From assembly GCA_963716525.1 (NCBI GenBank), contig OY970315.1:3720001-3784000 (forward strand): a stretch of DNA of 64,000 bases. Reading direction: 5' to 3'. Below the pieces are notes generated by a model. It had not been told where the DNA came from and ran no database searches. It worked only from the letters and a program-made list of their open reading frames with translations. Below are positions 1 to 9,755 of the stretch, one piece after another. Positions within the stretch are counted from its first letter, which is position 1; every line of letters starts with the position of its first letter. The translations under genes and the position numbers were made by a program. The DNA comes from JBBREP01 sp963716525. GTDB lineage: Bacteria > Actinomycetota > Acidimicrobiia > IMCC26256 > PALSA-610.

Positions 1-765
1 GCCGTAGCGGGCGAACTGCTGGACGAAGGCGGTGCGCGTGATGCCCAGCAGGTGCAGCTCGCTTCGTAATCGCAACACCCGACGCACAGCCTTCAGGCTC
101 TCGAGGATGTCGGGCGTCCTCAACGGCACCATCCCACCCATCGCGATGCGCTTGTAACCGATCGCCTGTAGTTGACGTACAGACTCTGCATACGACTTCG
201 GACTCCAACCGTGTGCGACGGCGACAGGCTCGAACGCGCATTTTCTTTGGCGATGCGCGGCGAGAAATTCCGAGGCGAGCTCCACAGTGAGTTCTTGCCG
301 GAAGCGCCAGTCCGCAGGAACGTCCGCCGCCGCCGCATCGTCAAGAGCCGCGTCATAGCCAAACACGACGTGGTCAACAGCGACGCCGATATCGAACCGA
401 CACCCTTCGTAGAAGTCGATGACCTCGTCCACGCTGTAAAGCGGTTTGTGCTCGCGGACGTAGGTGAACGCGCCGCAGTCGCCCATCACCTGCAGCGCCG
501 GCTCGTCGTTCGTCAGTCGGAAGAACCGGTGCGCACCTTCTCGGTAGAGGCGGTTTCGCTGTGCACCCGTGTACTTGCCGCTCGCCCCTGGCAAACCGTC
601 AACGATCGGCTTCGAGACGAGAAGACCGTCGTATGGAACGGGGGCGATCAGTTCGTGCGCATAGCGGTCATCGCGCTGTCGTACTCGGTGGATTGACCGC
701 TGCTCCGTGACGAAGTCGAAGCTCGGATCGACCTGGTCCTGGCTGTCGGGAAAGAAGAACCTCAT
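1..765 (-). CDS. dpdA: DpdA, TGT-like enzyme inserting 7-deazaguanine into DNA (C-terminus beyond window edge)
   Basis: The first 255 residues of a tRNA-guanine transglycosylase-like protein are visible; the rest lies left of position 1. The ATG at 765 begins MRFFFPDSQDQVDPSFDF. Residues 94-102 read MGDCGAFTY and residues 209-214 read MGGMVP, inside the stretch GWSPKSYAESVRQLQ (186-200), which are hallmarks I recognise from DpdA. In the family, DpdA exchanges guanine in DNA for preQ0 with help from DpdB. The start overlaps the dpdB stop by four bases (ATGA), so the two are translationally coupled. No preQ0 synthesis genes are in the window; the base would come from the host or from genes further left. 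Confidence 0.85.
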   Translation of the reverse strand, partial: MRFFFPDSQDQVDPSFDFVTEQRSIHRVRQRDDRYAHELIAPVPYDGLLVSKPIVDGLPGASGKYTGAQRNRLYREGAHRFFRLTNDEPALQVMGDCGAFTYVREHKPLYSVDEVIDFYEGCRFDIGVAVDHVVFGYDAALDDAAAADVPADWRFRQELTVELASEFLAAHRQRKCAFEPVAVAHGWSPKSYAESVRQLQAIGYKRIAMGGMVPLRTPDILESLKAVRRVLRLRSELHLLGITRTAFVQQFARYG

Positions 766-1874
766 CGATCCTCCGCGCCGAAGTAGAGGCGGATCAGTAG
801 GTTCGCCAGGAGACGCTGGTTGCGGCTCGTGTTCTCAACGTCGTTCCACCGGAGCGACAACTCGTCCCAGCATCCGCTCGTCCAGCGACAGTGCGGAGCG
901 ATCGTCGCCATCGACGCCTTCACGTGCTCAGCGGCGCTCGGATCGGTTGGACGAACCGCCCCCATGACCTTGTCCATCAGGCGTCCCATCGCTCGAATAC
1001 CGACGCCGTGCATCAGGCGGCTCTGCTCGGGCGGCCGTCCCCATGCCTCCGGAAACGTGTCCCGGACGCCGCACCAGTAAACGACAACGAGTCGCCAGAT
1101 CGACTCGAAGTCCGTCTCCCCCGTCGCGAGGTTCCGGTACGGAAACAAACAGCCGGCGGGTGAGTTAATGCTCTCGCGGAGCATCTCGATGATGCTCGTG
1201 TCCGTGATGACCGCGCCCGAACCGCGTTGCGTCGACGCCCGTCGGATTAGCCCGCAGAACGGAGAGTCGGTCTCCGTATTCAATAGCCCGCAGATCTCCG
1301 ATGGCACCTGCTTGGCAGCGAGCGTCCGAGGCAGCGGTATCGACACCTCGGGGAGAAGTTCCGCGACGAGGCCGCGTGGCAAGGGCTTGGCGTTGTTGAT
1401 GCGGAGGAACTGGTCACGCTGCTGGCTAACCGTCTCTGCGACGAAGGCGCTAATGGGTACCGGGAGGTCGCGCCGCTCCGCCCGAGAGAGCGCCAGTGCG
1501 CGCTGCTGCCCGTCAACGATCCACGCCGGCTTCGGGCCGTCGGTCGACGGGATCGGAATCTCAAGGATACCGGCTTTGGCCAAGCCATCGTCGTTGTCCG
1601 GGCCACGGCTGCGCCTGAACCGCACGTTGGGGCTCAATGCGAGTATCAATGCGTTCGGAAATAAGACTGTGTCGCCGTTGAGGTAATCGAGGATGTCACA
1701 GACGTGCTGGCGGACCTCTGCGCGTTGGTAGCCGATCAGATCGTTGGACCGAGAGCGGTTGATCCGTGCGACCTCTGCCACCTCGAAGATCTCGTCCGCT
1801 CGCAAAGTCAATAGATAGAGCGGTCCCGACTTCGTCTGCTCGATACACAGTGCTCGGCGTCGTAGAACCTTCAC
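762..1874 (-). CDS. dpdB: DpdB-like DGQHR-domain protein, partner of DpdA
   Basis: This 370-residue protein has a DGQHR-type core: WIVDGQQRALAL with DGQQR at residues 121-125, followed by FLRINNAKPLP near 157-166. The same fold family includes DndB and ParB/sulfiredoxin-like proteins. In characterised Dpd clusters DpdA and DpdB together suffice to place preQ0 in DNA, and DpdB is reported as an ATPase. The GTG start at 1874 overlaps the upstream gene's TGA (GTGA) and its stop overlaps dpdA. The DGQHR domain alone would also fit other modification systems; the dpdA neighbour decides the call. Confidence 0.75.
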   Translation of the reverse strand: MKVLRRRALCIEQTKSGPLYLLTLRADEIFEVAEVARINRSRSNDLIGYQRAEVRQHVCDILDYLNGDTVLFPNALILALSPNVRFRRSRGPDNDDGLAKAGILEIPIPSTDGPKPAWIVDGQQRALALSRAERRDLPVPISAFVAETVSQQRDQFLRINNAKPLPRGLVAELLPEVSIPLPRTLAAKQVPSEICGLLNTETDSPFCGLIRRASTQRGSGAVITDTSIIEMLRESINSPAGCLFPYRNLATGETDFESIWRLVVVYWCGVRDTFPEAWGRPPEQSRLMHGVGIRAMGRLMDKVMGAVRPTDPSAAEHVKASMATIAPHCRWTSGCWDELSLRWNDVENTSRNQRLLANLLIRLYFGAEDR

Positions 1875-2827
1875 GGATGTGCTCCGGATACCCGGCTATG
1901 TATACGGCCGAAGCGCGACTGCTCGCACGCGAAGCCCTCATCTCGCAAGCGCCGCAGGGAGATCGACTTGTTGACCGAGCCTTCGTGGGCTTTCAGGTCG
2001 GACGTGACCCACAGTTCGATCTCTCGGTCGGAGAGCCGCTTACGGTCGAACCGAGGCAGCGGCAGCGTCGCAGCGGACCACGAAGCGACGAGCTGGCGCG
2101 CGTGCTCGCCATCGAGCACGCCGGACCTCGCGGTGTCGTGGATGAACGCCGATGCGGCGCGAATGCCGGTCGAAGCCATCGATCCACCGAAGCGGAGTCG
2201 CAGTTGGCCCGGCACCCGCACCCACGCCGACTCGAGTCCAGCCTCGGGTGCGCCGGAGCCGAACACGACGAGGCGTTCGCGACCGAGGACACTCAGCGCA
2301 TCCTGGAGTTCGGGTGTAATCGCGGCGAGGTAGTCGGGACCAGCACAAACGACGATGGTTGCCGACTGGTCCGCAGCGAGGTCGGAGATCCGCCGCGGTC
2401 GCATAGACCCGGCTGGGCCTTGCCACGAGGCGAGCGCCGACCACCAGCGACGACGGACGTCACCTGGCGACCTCGAATCGGTCACCGCGACGACAGAATC
2501 TTCGTGGCCCCTCGCCATAGTCGCGCCATACCCCGGCACTCGGTCGTTCACGTTGATTAGGCCGAGTCCGGCGGAGAGGACCCAAGTCGACGTTGGGAAG
2601 TCGCGGCCTGCGGTCGCCACGAGGTCGAGCCCGACCCGCCAGTACTCACCAGCGTAGAGATCGCGAGCCGCCGTAGCTGGCTGTGCGTCCGCGATTCTGT
2701 CGATCCACGCAGCCGCGCGACGCTCGACGTCGTCGGCGACCACGTCGCGAAGGCGAGGGTAGAGCGTCGCACCTGTCCGCTTCCGGTTGGTGCAACTCAA
2801 CACGATGTGTAGGGCGCTGGTTTTCAC
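1871..2827 (-). CDS. Candidate DpdC (YaaA/DUF6884-like), Dpd cluster gene
   Basis: This 318-residue protein starts at GTG 2827 and opens MKTSALHIVLSCTNRKR. The short N-terminal strand followed by SCTNRKR resembles the S-x-[TG]-x-K entry of YaaA/DUF6884-type proteins. It is the first gene of a coupled three-gene run into dpdB and dpdA. In Salmonella, DpdC converts preQ0 in DNA to the amide form (dADG); the position and YaaA-like start make this gene a dpdC candidate, but the assignment is an inference. It could also be an unrelated accessory protein. No strong ribosome binding site is seen before the start. Confidence 0.5.
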   Translation of the reverse strand: MKTSALHIVLSCTNRKRTGATLYPRLRDVVADDVERRAAAWIDRIADAQPATAARDLYAGEYWRVGLDLVATAGRDFPTSTWVLSAGLGLINVNDRVPGYGATMARGHEDSVVAVTDSRSPGDVRRRWWSALASWQGPAGSMRPRRISDLAADQSATIVVCAGPDYLAAITPELQDALSVLGRERLVVFGSGAPEAGLESAWVRVPGQLRLRFGGSMASTGIRAASAFIHDTARSGVLDGEHARQLVASWSAATLPLPRFDRKRLSDREIELWVTSDLKAHEGSVNKSISLRRLRDEGFACEQSRFGRIHSRVSGAHP

Positions 2828-3360
2828 TGATCCCGACTACTCTTACGATAACTGCACAGCTCGAAGCAACGACTGGTCCAACAACTGCAGCCGCAGCCCC
2901 ACCTCGGAGCGTAGACTCAGGTCCACGCCCGCATGGCGCACCGCGGTGTGAGCACCCGAACTCGACCTGCCCGACGTTCCCGACGAACAACTGCAACCAC
3001 CGCCGGCTCGATGACCCGTTTAACCGCGAGCACGATTGGCGCGGTTCGGCAACGGCCTCGACGCCCCCTCTATATTGCTGGCCGCGACCACCCAGGACAC
3101 CGCGTTCGACCCGATCACGTGCCGCGGCTACGCAACGTGTGGGTGCCGGAACTCGGCCGTGCGTGTTGACCTGGTTGTTCCGCGTTCGCTCGGTCGTCCT
3201 GATCTGAGCGTCGCAAGCACAACCTCTACGGTCTTGTCCGCCTCGCGATCCGCCTGCTCGTCCTGCGCAACAACCGCGATCCCTCCAATCAGCCGCCGCG
3301 TCCCGGCGCCGCGGTCGATGGCAGAAAGGATTGGCGACGCGCCGTCGCTGGCCACATGGG
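2828..3360. other. 533-bp stretch without a recognisable gene, upstream of the dpd operon
   Basis: No known protein is seen here. On the minus strand a 79-codon frame (3367 down to 3128, starting MVAHVASDGASPILSA) has GC-rich third positions over its first 55 codons and then loses them. It could be a small gene or the remnant of one. The promoter of the dpd genes is expected near 2830-2900, but no convincing -35/-10 pair stands out. Confidence 0.35.
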
Positions 3361-6217
3361 CTACCAAGGTCCAGCGGTGCGTCCACCAGGTTCCATTCCG
3401 AATGTCGCGAGTCGTTCCGCCTCGGCGGCACGACCTGTCGCAATGAGGGTCTCAAGCAGGAGCGCTTCGGCATGTCGCTCGACTCCGTCGAAAGACGAGT
3501 TGATCTGGAGAAGCCAGCGTAGAAGGGGCTCGGCCTCCCCGTAGCGCTTCGCTCGGACTAGGAAATCGGCGAGCGCCAACGAGTTCTCACCATCGCCATC
3601 GTCGACCCTGATCGCTGCCCGATAATGGAATTCCGCTTCGGAGTCATAGCCGCGCTCGTCGAAGTCCCGCGGAGTCGCTGCGATCGCCGTTTCGACGCCC
3701 GACGATACGAGTGTGCGAATCAGATCGTCTTTCGCCACCGGACGAGCTTGTACTTTGAGAAGCGCGATCAGCGAGGAGACCGCCCACTCGTCGCCATCCA
3801 CGGCCGCCGATCTGAGTAGCTGTTCGGCTCGAGGCGAATCCCGACTTCTAATGCGATTCGCTAGCCGTACTTTGGCAACTGAGTCGCCTCCTGACGCGGA
3901 CGCTTCGAGCTCGCCGACGGTTGCCGGGAGCCGCCTCAGTGCCATCAGCGCGTCCTTATGCCCGGCCTCGACTGCGGACTTCAAGGAGGAGCGGGCGGCG
4001 GCGAGGCGTTCTTCGTCGATCTCGGCATCGTCGTCGAAGTCGTCGTCGTCATCGGGCATCAGCCAAGCAGCGATACGAATCATCGCCCGCGTGTTGCCAG
4101 CCTTGGCCATGTCGTGAAGCCAATCCCACGTCGGGATGCCGGCAAAGTCCCGAAAGTGCACGCTCCCTCCGGCCGAGATGACAGGGCGTGGCGGCGCCCC
4201 GTTTTCGACACCGCGTACCCACCACTCCCGAACTTCAGCGGCGCGCTCGTGCGCGCGAAGTAGTCCGATCAGCTCCCACAGCGCAATGCCGTCGCCACGG
4301 GAGACAAGCTGTTTCCATATCTGTTCGGCCTCGTCGGGTTGACCGCGGCTCGTCAGGCATCGCGGCAAGCGACCTGAGGCAGTGCATGTCTCCGCGCTCG
4401 CTGCCGCGCCTCCACCAAGAGAGCGCCTCATCGAACTCGCCAACTCGTTCGAGTCTGCGGGCAAGACGTCCGATCGCAAAGGTGTCTCCTGCTTCTGCCG
4501 GACCCCGCCAGAGCTCCAACGTCGTGTGCGTGTCCCCTTGCTTGGCCAAGCTCGATTCGAGGTCTTGAATCGCGATCGTCGAACCGAGGTCGGCGCCGCG
4601 CCGCAGCCACTGAATCGCGTCTGCTTCCTTACCGGCCTGACGCAAGAGGCCTGCCAAAGAGTGCATCGCGCGCGCCTCACCAGCTTGAACAGCACGTTCG
4701 TAGAGCGCCGCCGCGAGCCTCAGATACCGTTGACGTTCCGCACTGCTCGCTAGCTGATAGAGATCATGCCCGTCGCTGATGTGGATCGACAACGCTTCCC
4801 AGAGTGATTCAGGCGGAAGTGCCGTCTCGCGCGCGACTCGCCCGCGTTCCTCGAGGTAATCGGCGACATCAACTACGCCGGGTAGGGGGCCGACGTCGTC
4901 AGGACGAGGAACAGCTTTGAGCGCGGCGGTGACTCGCCTAATGCTCTGTGTCGCGTACGCCCAGGCGGCATCTTCCCAATCCGACGGCGCTTGCGCCCGC
5001 TGTTCGGCCGTGAGGTAGCCCGGTATCGCGTCGCGGAGAGCTGCGTTCGGAATCGGCGATTGAACGCCGAGCCGGCGCGCGTCGATCGCAGCGGTGATGA
5101 GCGCCTTGCCGTATGGATCCGGTGCATGCAACCACCGGTCGAGCAGATCGGGGCCGGCCGCAAGTGTCTGACAAATCGCTCCCGATCCGCGCGTCGAGCG
5201 CAGTGCCGTAGTCAACGATGCGTCCGTCCTCATCCGCTCGCGGACCGCCGCGAGCTCCTCGTCGTCGAACGAATCCGGTATTGAGATCGGCTCGGCGAGG
5301 CGCAGCAACGCGTCGGCCTGAGCGTGAGCCCGTCCCGAAGCGAACCTTTCATAGTGCTCCGGCCAGATGGTGGCAACGACGACGCCAGGACCCGGCCGTT
5401 CTAGGTAACGCCGGAGTCCGGCGGCCACTTCTTCACCGTCCAAACCCATGAGCAAGTTGTGAACATCGTCGAGCCAGACAACGAGGCGCGGACCGATTGG
5501 TTCGACGCTCAGCAACGAGAGTAAAGAAGCGCCCGTCTTCGGATGCACCAGCTGCCAGTCGGCCAGACACGATCGAACTGCCTCATAGGCGGTACGTGTC
5601 TTACCGGTGCAGGAAGCCCCGCGTAGTACTACAAGTTCGATCGAAGCGCCAGCAGAGACCCTGTGAAGGCGCTCTCGAAGCAGACGGTCGTGCGGCCGGT
5701 CGAAGTAGTTCGGCAGGACGAACGCTGACTGTGCGCCGCGCCACGATGCACCGCGAATCGCCGGATGGACTCCAAGGTGCTTTGCCGTAAATGTGCTCAG
5801 CGCGCGAGGGCGGTCGGCGGCCGCCGCTACGAGACGAGCCGAGTCCGCAATGGCAAGAGCCTTACGCGCAGGTCCGATCTGAGCGCGTTCGCTTCGACCC
5901 GGGGCGCGGGCACGCTGTACGGCGAGGTGAGCAGCCGTCCAGTCGATCTGCCGCAACTCGTCTACGACGCCGGGCGTGAGCCCCTCGCCGCGGACACGTC
6001 CAGCACGTTCGAGGATCGCGTCGCAGACCGCCTTCAGCCCATCGATCTCGGTTGGAATGATGCCCTTCGTCAGCCAGCCCTCGATCGTGCTCTTCGCAAG
6101 ACCCGTCCGTAGCGCCAATGCGCGAAAAGACGGCCCGACTTGCGTCCTTAGATCCCGCAACAAGGCCATGTTGACCTCGAACGCCGACGTACGCAGCGGT
6201 CGCGTGTCATCGGTCAT
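3361..6217 (-). CDS. XRE-type HTH + P-loop (STAND-like) NTPase with Sel1/TPR-like repeats, one frameshift
   Basis: Read with one frame correction, the gene encodes about 950 residues. Residues 28-52 form an XRE-like helix-turn-helix (FRALALRTGLAKSTIEGWLT). The P-loop is GASCTGKT (200-207) and the Walker B strand is RLVVWLDDVHNL with D250/D251. From about residue 560 there are short helical repeats rich in A-x-G and W, like Sel1/TPR arrays. The frame breaks near 4355-4365: LRSLAA continues in another frame as CLTSRGQPDEAEQIWKQL and runs to 3361. The start ATG 6217 was chosen because the HTH begins just after it. The architecture resembles STAND sensor proteins of defence systems; its role with the neighbouring dpd genes is inferred only. 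An insertion sequence sits 25 bp upstream. Confidence 0.6.
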
Positions 6218-6242
6218 CGCTGCTCGCCGCGACCAGTAGCGA

Positions 6243-6261
6243 CTAGGAGACTGCTGAGCAA
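6243..6261. repeat. Left terminal inverted repeat of the IS
   Basis: CTAGGAGACTGCTGAGCAA matches the reverse complement of 7979-7997 at all 19 positions. It lies 25 bp upstream of the NTPase start codon. Confidence 0.9.
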
Positions 6262-6404
6262 CGACGCTTGGTCGGGTGGGTCGGGGCGAACGTTCGCGGA
6301 TGCTCCCCACGGCACGAGTCCTTGAGAGCTGCCGGTGCCCCCCACGTCACTGGCGTGGCATGCGATTGTTTGCCCCGACCCGGCGCAAGAAGATAGGCGG
6401 CGCG

Positions 6405-7928
6405 TCAGCTTGTGGGTGTGATCATCCAGCGGCCGTCGTGGTCGACGCCGAGCGTGGTGAGGCGTTGCAGGTTGATCGCGGCGCAGCGATGCGACCAGCC
6501 GAGCTGGTTACGTTCGACGCCGCGGTAACGCAGCCTTCGGTGGCCTTTGCGGGTGAGCCAGGCGAGGGTGCGTTCAATCATCGGCCGATGCTGGCGATAG
6601 GTCTCGTCGAACTCCTCGGTCGTCGCGTGTCTCCGTGCTGCGGCGAGTAGGTCGTGATGTTCGTGGAGCACGATCACACGACCGGCCTTCGCGTTGGTGC
6701 ACTGGGCTCGGACCGGACAGGCCGCGCAGTGCGCACCGAAACGAGCGCGTCCTTTGGTGGTGAGCGTGACGGTGATGCCTTCGGGGCAGGTGATCGTGTT
6801 CGCCTTGCGGTCGATGGTGAAGTCGTCGAGCGTGTAGCCGCCCTCGATGGCGGGACGGAGCGGCGGCGGTTTGATCGTCGCCTCGATGTCACGCTCGTCG
6901 AGGTGGGCGCGGAAGGTGCCCGTCCCATAGGCACTGTCGCCGAGGACCTCGATGTCGTTGTCTTCGTCGGCGATCAGGCCCGGCGCAGCGGCAGCGTCGG
7001 GCATGTTGCCGGCGGTGAGATCACAGTTGGTGATCAGCCCCGTGGTGGGTTCCGCGGCGACATGCGCTTTGTAACCATCCCGATAGCTCTGGCGGGTCTT
7101 GTGCGCGTGGCGGGCCTCGGGATCGACGGTCGAGATCACCCGGTCTTCGGCGGTGCGCCGGGCGATGCGCCACTGTCCGGGCCGGTCGCCGGGCTCGACG
7201 TCTTGACCCGCCACCAGGGCCAACAAGGCGATCGCGTCGGCCTGGGTCTCGTCGAGATCAAGGTCTTCGGCTGCCCAGACCAGTTCGTTCGCATCATCAA
7301 CCAGCTCGCTGATGAGCCGCTCGCGGTCGGTCGGGTCGTCCCAATCACACCGCGGGCGGCCACCCTCGAGATTGTGTTCACGCACCCACACCCTGGCGAG
7401 CTCAGGGATGAGGCGGCGGACCTTGCGGATCTGCGCGACGAGCATCGTGATCGTGTCCTGCCGCGCCACCGCATCGTCCAACACGGTGCTGTCGAGCGCC
7501 CGGCGATGCTTCGCGGCGATCACGCCCGTCTCGGTGATCACCTGGCGGACCGCGTCGAAGATCCGCTCCGGCCGATCGCTCGCACGCAGCTTGTTGCGCC
7601 ACAACACCAGCACCGTCGAATGGAACGCCTCATCCGTCAGCGCCAGCCCGCACGCAGCTTTCCAGGCGATGTTCGTCTCCAACTGTCGGACCGCTTCACG
7701 GTCCGACAAGCCCTCCAACGACTGCAACACCATCGTCGCCGCGATCACATCGCCCGGCACCGACGGCCGGCCCCGCCGGTTCGGGAACAGATCCTCGAAC
7801 AACTCGTCGGGGAACAGCAGCCGGCGATGCTCAGCCAAGAACGCGTACACCGAGCCCTCCGGCACCAGATGCGCGCACAACCCCGCCGCGTCCAAGAACT
7901 CACGATCGATCCGAGACTGACCCTGCAC
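6405..7928 (-). CDS. IS1182-family DDE transposase
   Basis: This 507-residue transposase starts at GTG 7928 with MQGQSRIDREFLDAAG; the longer frame upstream adds residues unlike the family. The N-terminal DUF772-type region has RRGRPSVPGDVIAATMVLQ and LTDEAFHSTVLVLWRNKL. Likely catalytic acids are the aspartates in ALDSTVLDDAV and VLGDSAYGTGTF and the glutamate in HRPMIERTLAWL. A cysteine cluster (CPEG, CAACPVRAQC) precedes the last acid, as often seen in this group. The gene is intact, so the IS may still be active. It copies and moves the element by cut-and-paste or related chemistry. Confidence 0.85.
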   Translation of the reverse strand: MQGQSRIDREFLDAAGLCAHLVPEGSVYAFLAEHRRLLFPDELFEDLFPNRRGRPSVPGDVIAATMVLQSLEGLSDREAVRQLETNIAWKAACGLALTDEAFHSTVLVLWRNKLRASDRPERIFDAVRQVITETGVIAAKHRRALDSTVLDDAVARQDTITMLVAQIRKVRRLIPELARVWVREHNLEGGRPRCDWDDPTDRERLISELVDDANELVWAAEDLDLDETQADAIALLALVAGQDVEPGDRPGQWRIARRTAEDRVISTVDPEARHAHKTRQSYRDGYKAHVAAEPTTGLITNCDLTAGNMPDAAAAPGLIADEDNDIEVLGDSAYGTGTFRAHLDERDIEATIKPPPLRPAIEGGYTLDDFTIDRKANTITCPEGITVTLTTKGRARFGAHCAACPVRAQCTNAKAGRVIVLHEHHDLLAAARRHATTEEFDETYRQHRPMIERTLAWLTRKGHRRLRYRGVERNQLGWSHRCAAINLQRLTTLGVDHDGRWMITPTS

Positions 7929-7978
7929 ACCCCCAGTGTGAACGAACCCCACCCAGATCGCGAGCACCCCGAGCAGGA

Positions 7979-7997
7979 TTGCTCAGCAGTCTCCTAG
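7979..7997. repeat. Right terminal inverted repeat of the IS
   Basis: TTGCTCAGCAGTCTCCTAG is the exact reverse complement of 6243-6261 and lies about 50 bp upstream of the transposase start. Confidence 0.9.
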
Positions 7998-8438
7998 GCC
8001 GCTGTCTCCGGGCCGATCCACAACGACACGATTAGCACGAGCGTGGTCGCCGCGCTTCGCGTCCGACAAATCAGCGTCCGATTCGCTCGCCGGACACCGT
8101 TGCCGGACGGCACGATGCGAAGACCGAGCCACCGGCGTCGGTTTATCGAAAAGGGTCGAGCGAATCGCTCACGGCCCCTGACTCAACGAGGACGGACTTG
8201 TGATTGCGGACATGTGTCAACCGCCGCGAGAGCCATCGACCACACCGATACACCGGAAACTCTCGACAAGCATGCCCCGCAGGCGCTTGTCATCGGAGCG
8301 CGTGCAGGGGCGCGTGCCATCAGCCCGCGTGGGGCGTGCGGAACCGCATGCGGTAGGCGCAACCGGACGAGCAGGTTGGCATGCACGGGCCGACTCCCGA
8401 GATGGCGCCGCGCAGTCTTCGGTGGCGGGGGAAGACCA
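7998..8438. other. 441-bp leader region before the envelope operon, no gene recognised
   Basis: The plus-strand frame is open from 8043 into the next gene, but the extension is Arg-rich and unlike a folded protein. I see no clear -35/-10 pair and no known motif. The promoter of the 8439-12032 operon is expected here. Confidence 0.4.
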
Positions 8439-9755
8439 ATGAGCCATCGACGCTCGCTATTCGGCAGACGTCGAGAGAACGTCGGCCGGCGGCCGCTCAC
8501 CGTGTCGACTGCGCAGAACCTTTCCGGCTCCTACCAGGACGAGGCGGTCGAGCGGCTCGCGTCGGAGGATGGGGCAGCACAGCTGTTTACGAGCGCGTGG
8601 GGCAGCAGCGAATCGAACCGTGATTTGCATGCGGTCGACGCGATCAACGACGGCGCTGCGGTGTCGGCCGGGCTGGTGTCGCACACGCTGCACGGCGAGT
8701 TGCCCGAGCTCGAACGGAAGTTGGAGTCGTTGGTGTGCGAGGTGCCGTTGGCCGAGCACGAGGTCTTCGTCGGGATCGACGAGTGCGAGGTCGCAGAGGA
8801 CGACGTTGACCACGTTCAGCAGAAATGCGGTGATGGCGGCCTTCCGGTGCCCGACACACGGTGGCAGAGGACGATCGGCGAGATCGTGGCATTGGCTGTC
8901 CTGGGGATCGGCGACCTCTATTTTTCTGCGACTGCGTTCCAGATCTTCGGGCTCAGTGACAAGCCCTTGGGCTGGTTGCCGTTCAATGAGCTGCAGCTCG
9001 CGTCGAGTTCGGTGGTCGCTGCGATGTTGATGTTGACGCGCCTGGCAGGTCACTTCGCGCGTTCTGCCGCCCATACGTTGAGTCGTCGCAGCGAGGGCGA
9101 TGTGAAAGGACGGGCGCCCGTGCCGCGGCGGTGGGCATGGATCGTCGCGGCGTTCGGCATTCTCGCAGTGTCGGGCGCTGTCGTGGTGCTCTTGGGTTTG
9201 AGCGAGGTCCGCGCCGCGTTTCTTGCGCTGTCGGGTGTGGCGGCGCAGACGGGCCCGTTCCTGTTGATTCAGGCCGGCGTCGCAACGGCAGGTTTCGTCT
9301 TGTCGTTTTCAGTGGCGCACCCGTTCGAGGACGAGTGGCGCTCGGCGAGAGGTCGCCTCACCCGAGCCCAGCGTGCACTGCACCGTTCGTGCGGCGTCTT
9401 GTCGGACGTCGTGGCGGGCTTCAACGCCACGCTGCGCGAGCGGAACGGATTGCTGTGCCAGTTCCGGGACTGGACCATGGCAACCGTCGACGACGCCGCC
9501 CGGAAGGGCCACGTCTATGCACGCCGTGCCATGTTGGCGCAACCCGAACCAGTCGTGACCGAGATGTTCCCGAACGGGCTCCCGGCGCCCGGTGAGCCGC
9601 CGCTCGTCGCCGCGGTCAACGACCTCGTCGCTGGGTCGACCTCGCCACTGCGCAACTACGCACCACTGGCGATGGCGCGCGTCCAGCAGCGCCTCGACGA
9701 GGCCGACGCGCGACGTCGGACGCGCCACGCACCTCCGACAGAGCCCGAGTCATGA
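8439..9755 (+). CDS. Four-TM membrane protein of unknown function, first gene of envelope operon
   Basis: The protein has 438 residues. I chose ATG 8439 (MSHRRSLFGRRRENVG) because GGGGGAAGA lies just upstream and the earlier frame is low-complexity. Residues 1-140 look soluble and acidic. Hydrophobic segments lie at about 147-170, 185-206, 232-254 and 271-292, and a charged cytoplasmic tail of about 140 residues follows (FEDEWRSARGRLTRAQRALH...). I recognise no family. It overlaps the VWA gene by four bases, so the two are made together and may interact at the membrane. Confidence 0.6.
   Translation: MSHRRSLFGRRRENVGRRPLTVSTAQNLSGSYQDEAVERLASEDGAAQLFTSAWGSSESNRDLHAVDAINDGAAVSAGLVSHTLHGELPELERKLESLVCEVPLAEHEVFVGIDECEVAEDDVDHVQQKCGDGGLPVPDTRWQRTIGEIVALAVLGIGDLYFSATAFQIFGLSDKPLGWLPFNELQLASSSVVAAMLMLTRLAGHFARSAAHTLSRRSEGDVKGRAPVPRRWAWIVAAFGILAVSGAVVVLLGLSEVRAAFLALSGVAAQTGPFLLIQAGVATAGFVLSFSVAHPFEDEWRSARGRLTRAQRALHRSCGVLSDVVAGFNATLRERNGLLCQFRDWTMATVDDAARKGHVYARRAMLAQPEPVVTEMFPNGLPAPGEPPLVAAVNDLVAGSTSPLRNYAPLAMARVQQRLDEADARRRTRHAPPTEPES

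Larger units (their letters stand above)
6243..7997 (-). mobile_element. IS1182-family insertion sequence, complete
   Basis: The element is bounded by a perfect 19-bp inverted repeat, CTAGGAGACTGCTGAGCAA at 6243-6261 and its complement at 7979-7997. It contains one intact transposase gene on the minus strand. The outermost CTAG at both ends may be a duplicated 4-bp palindromic target, in which case the repeat proper is 15 bp. Removing it would join the sequence ending at 6242 to that starting at 7998. Its transposase is transcribed toward the downstream NTPase gene. Confidence 0.85.
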
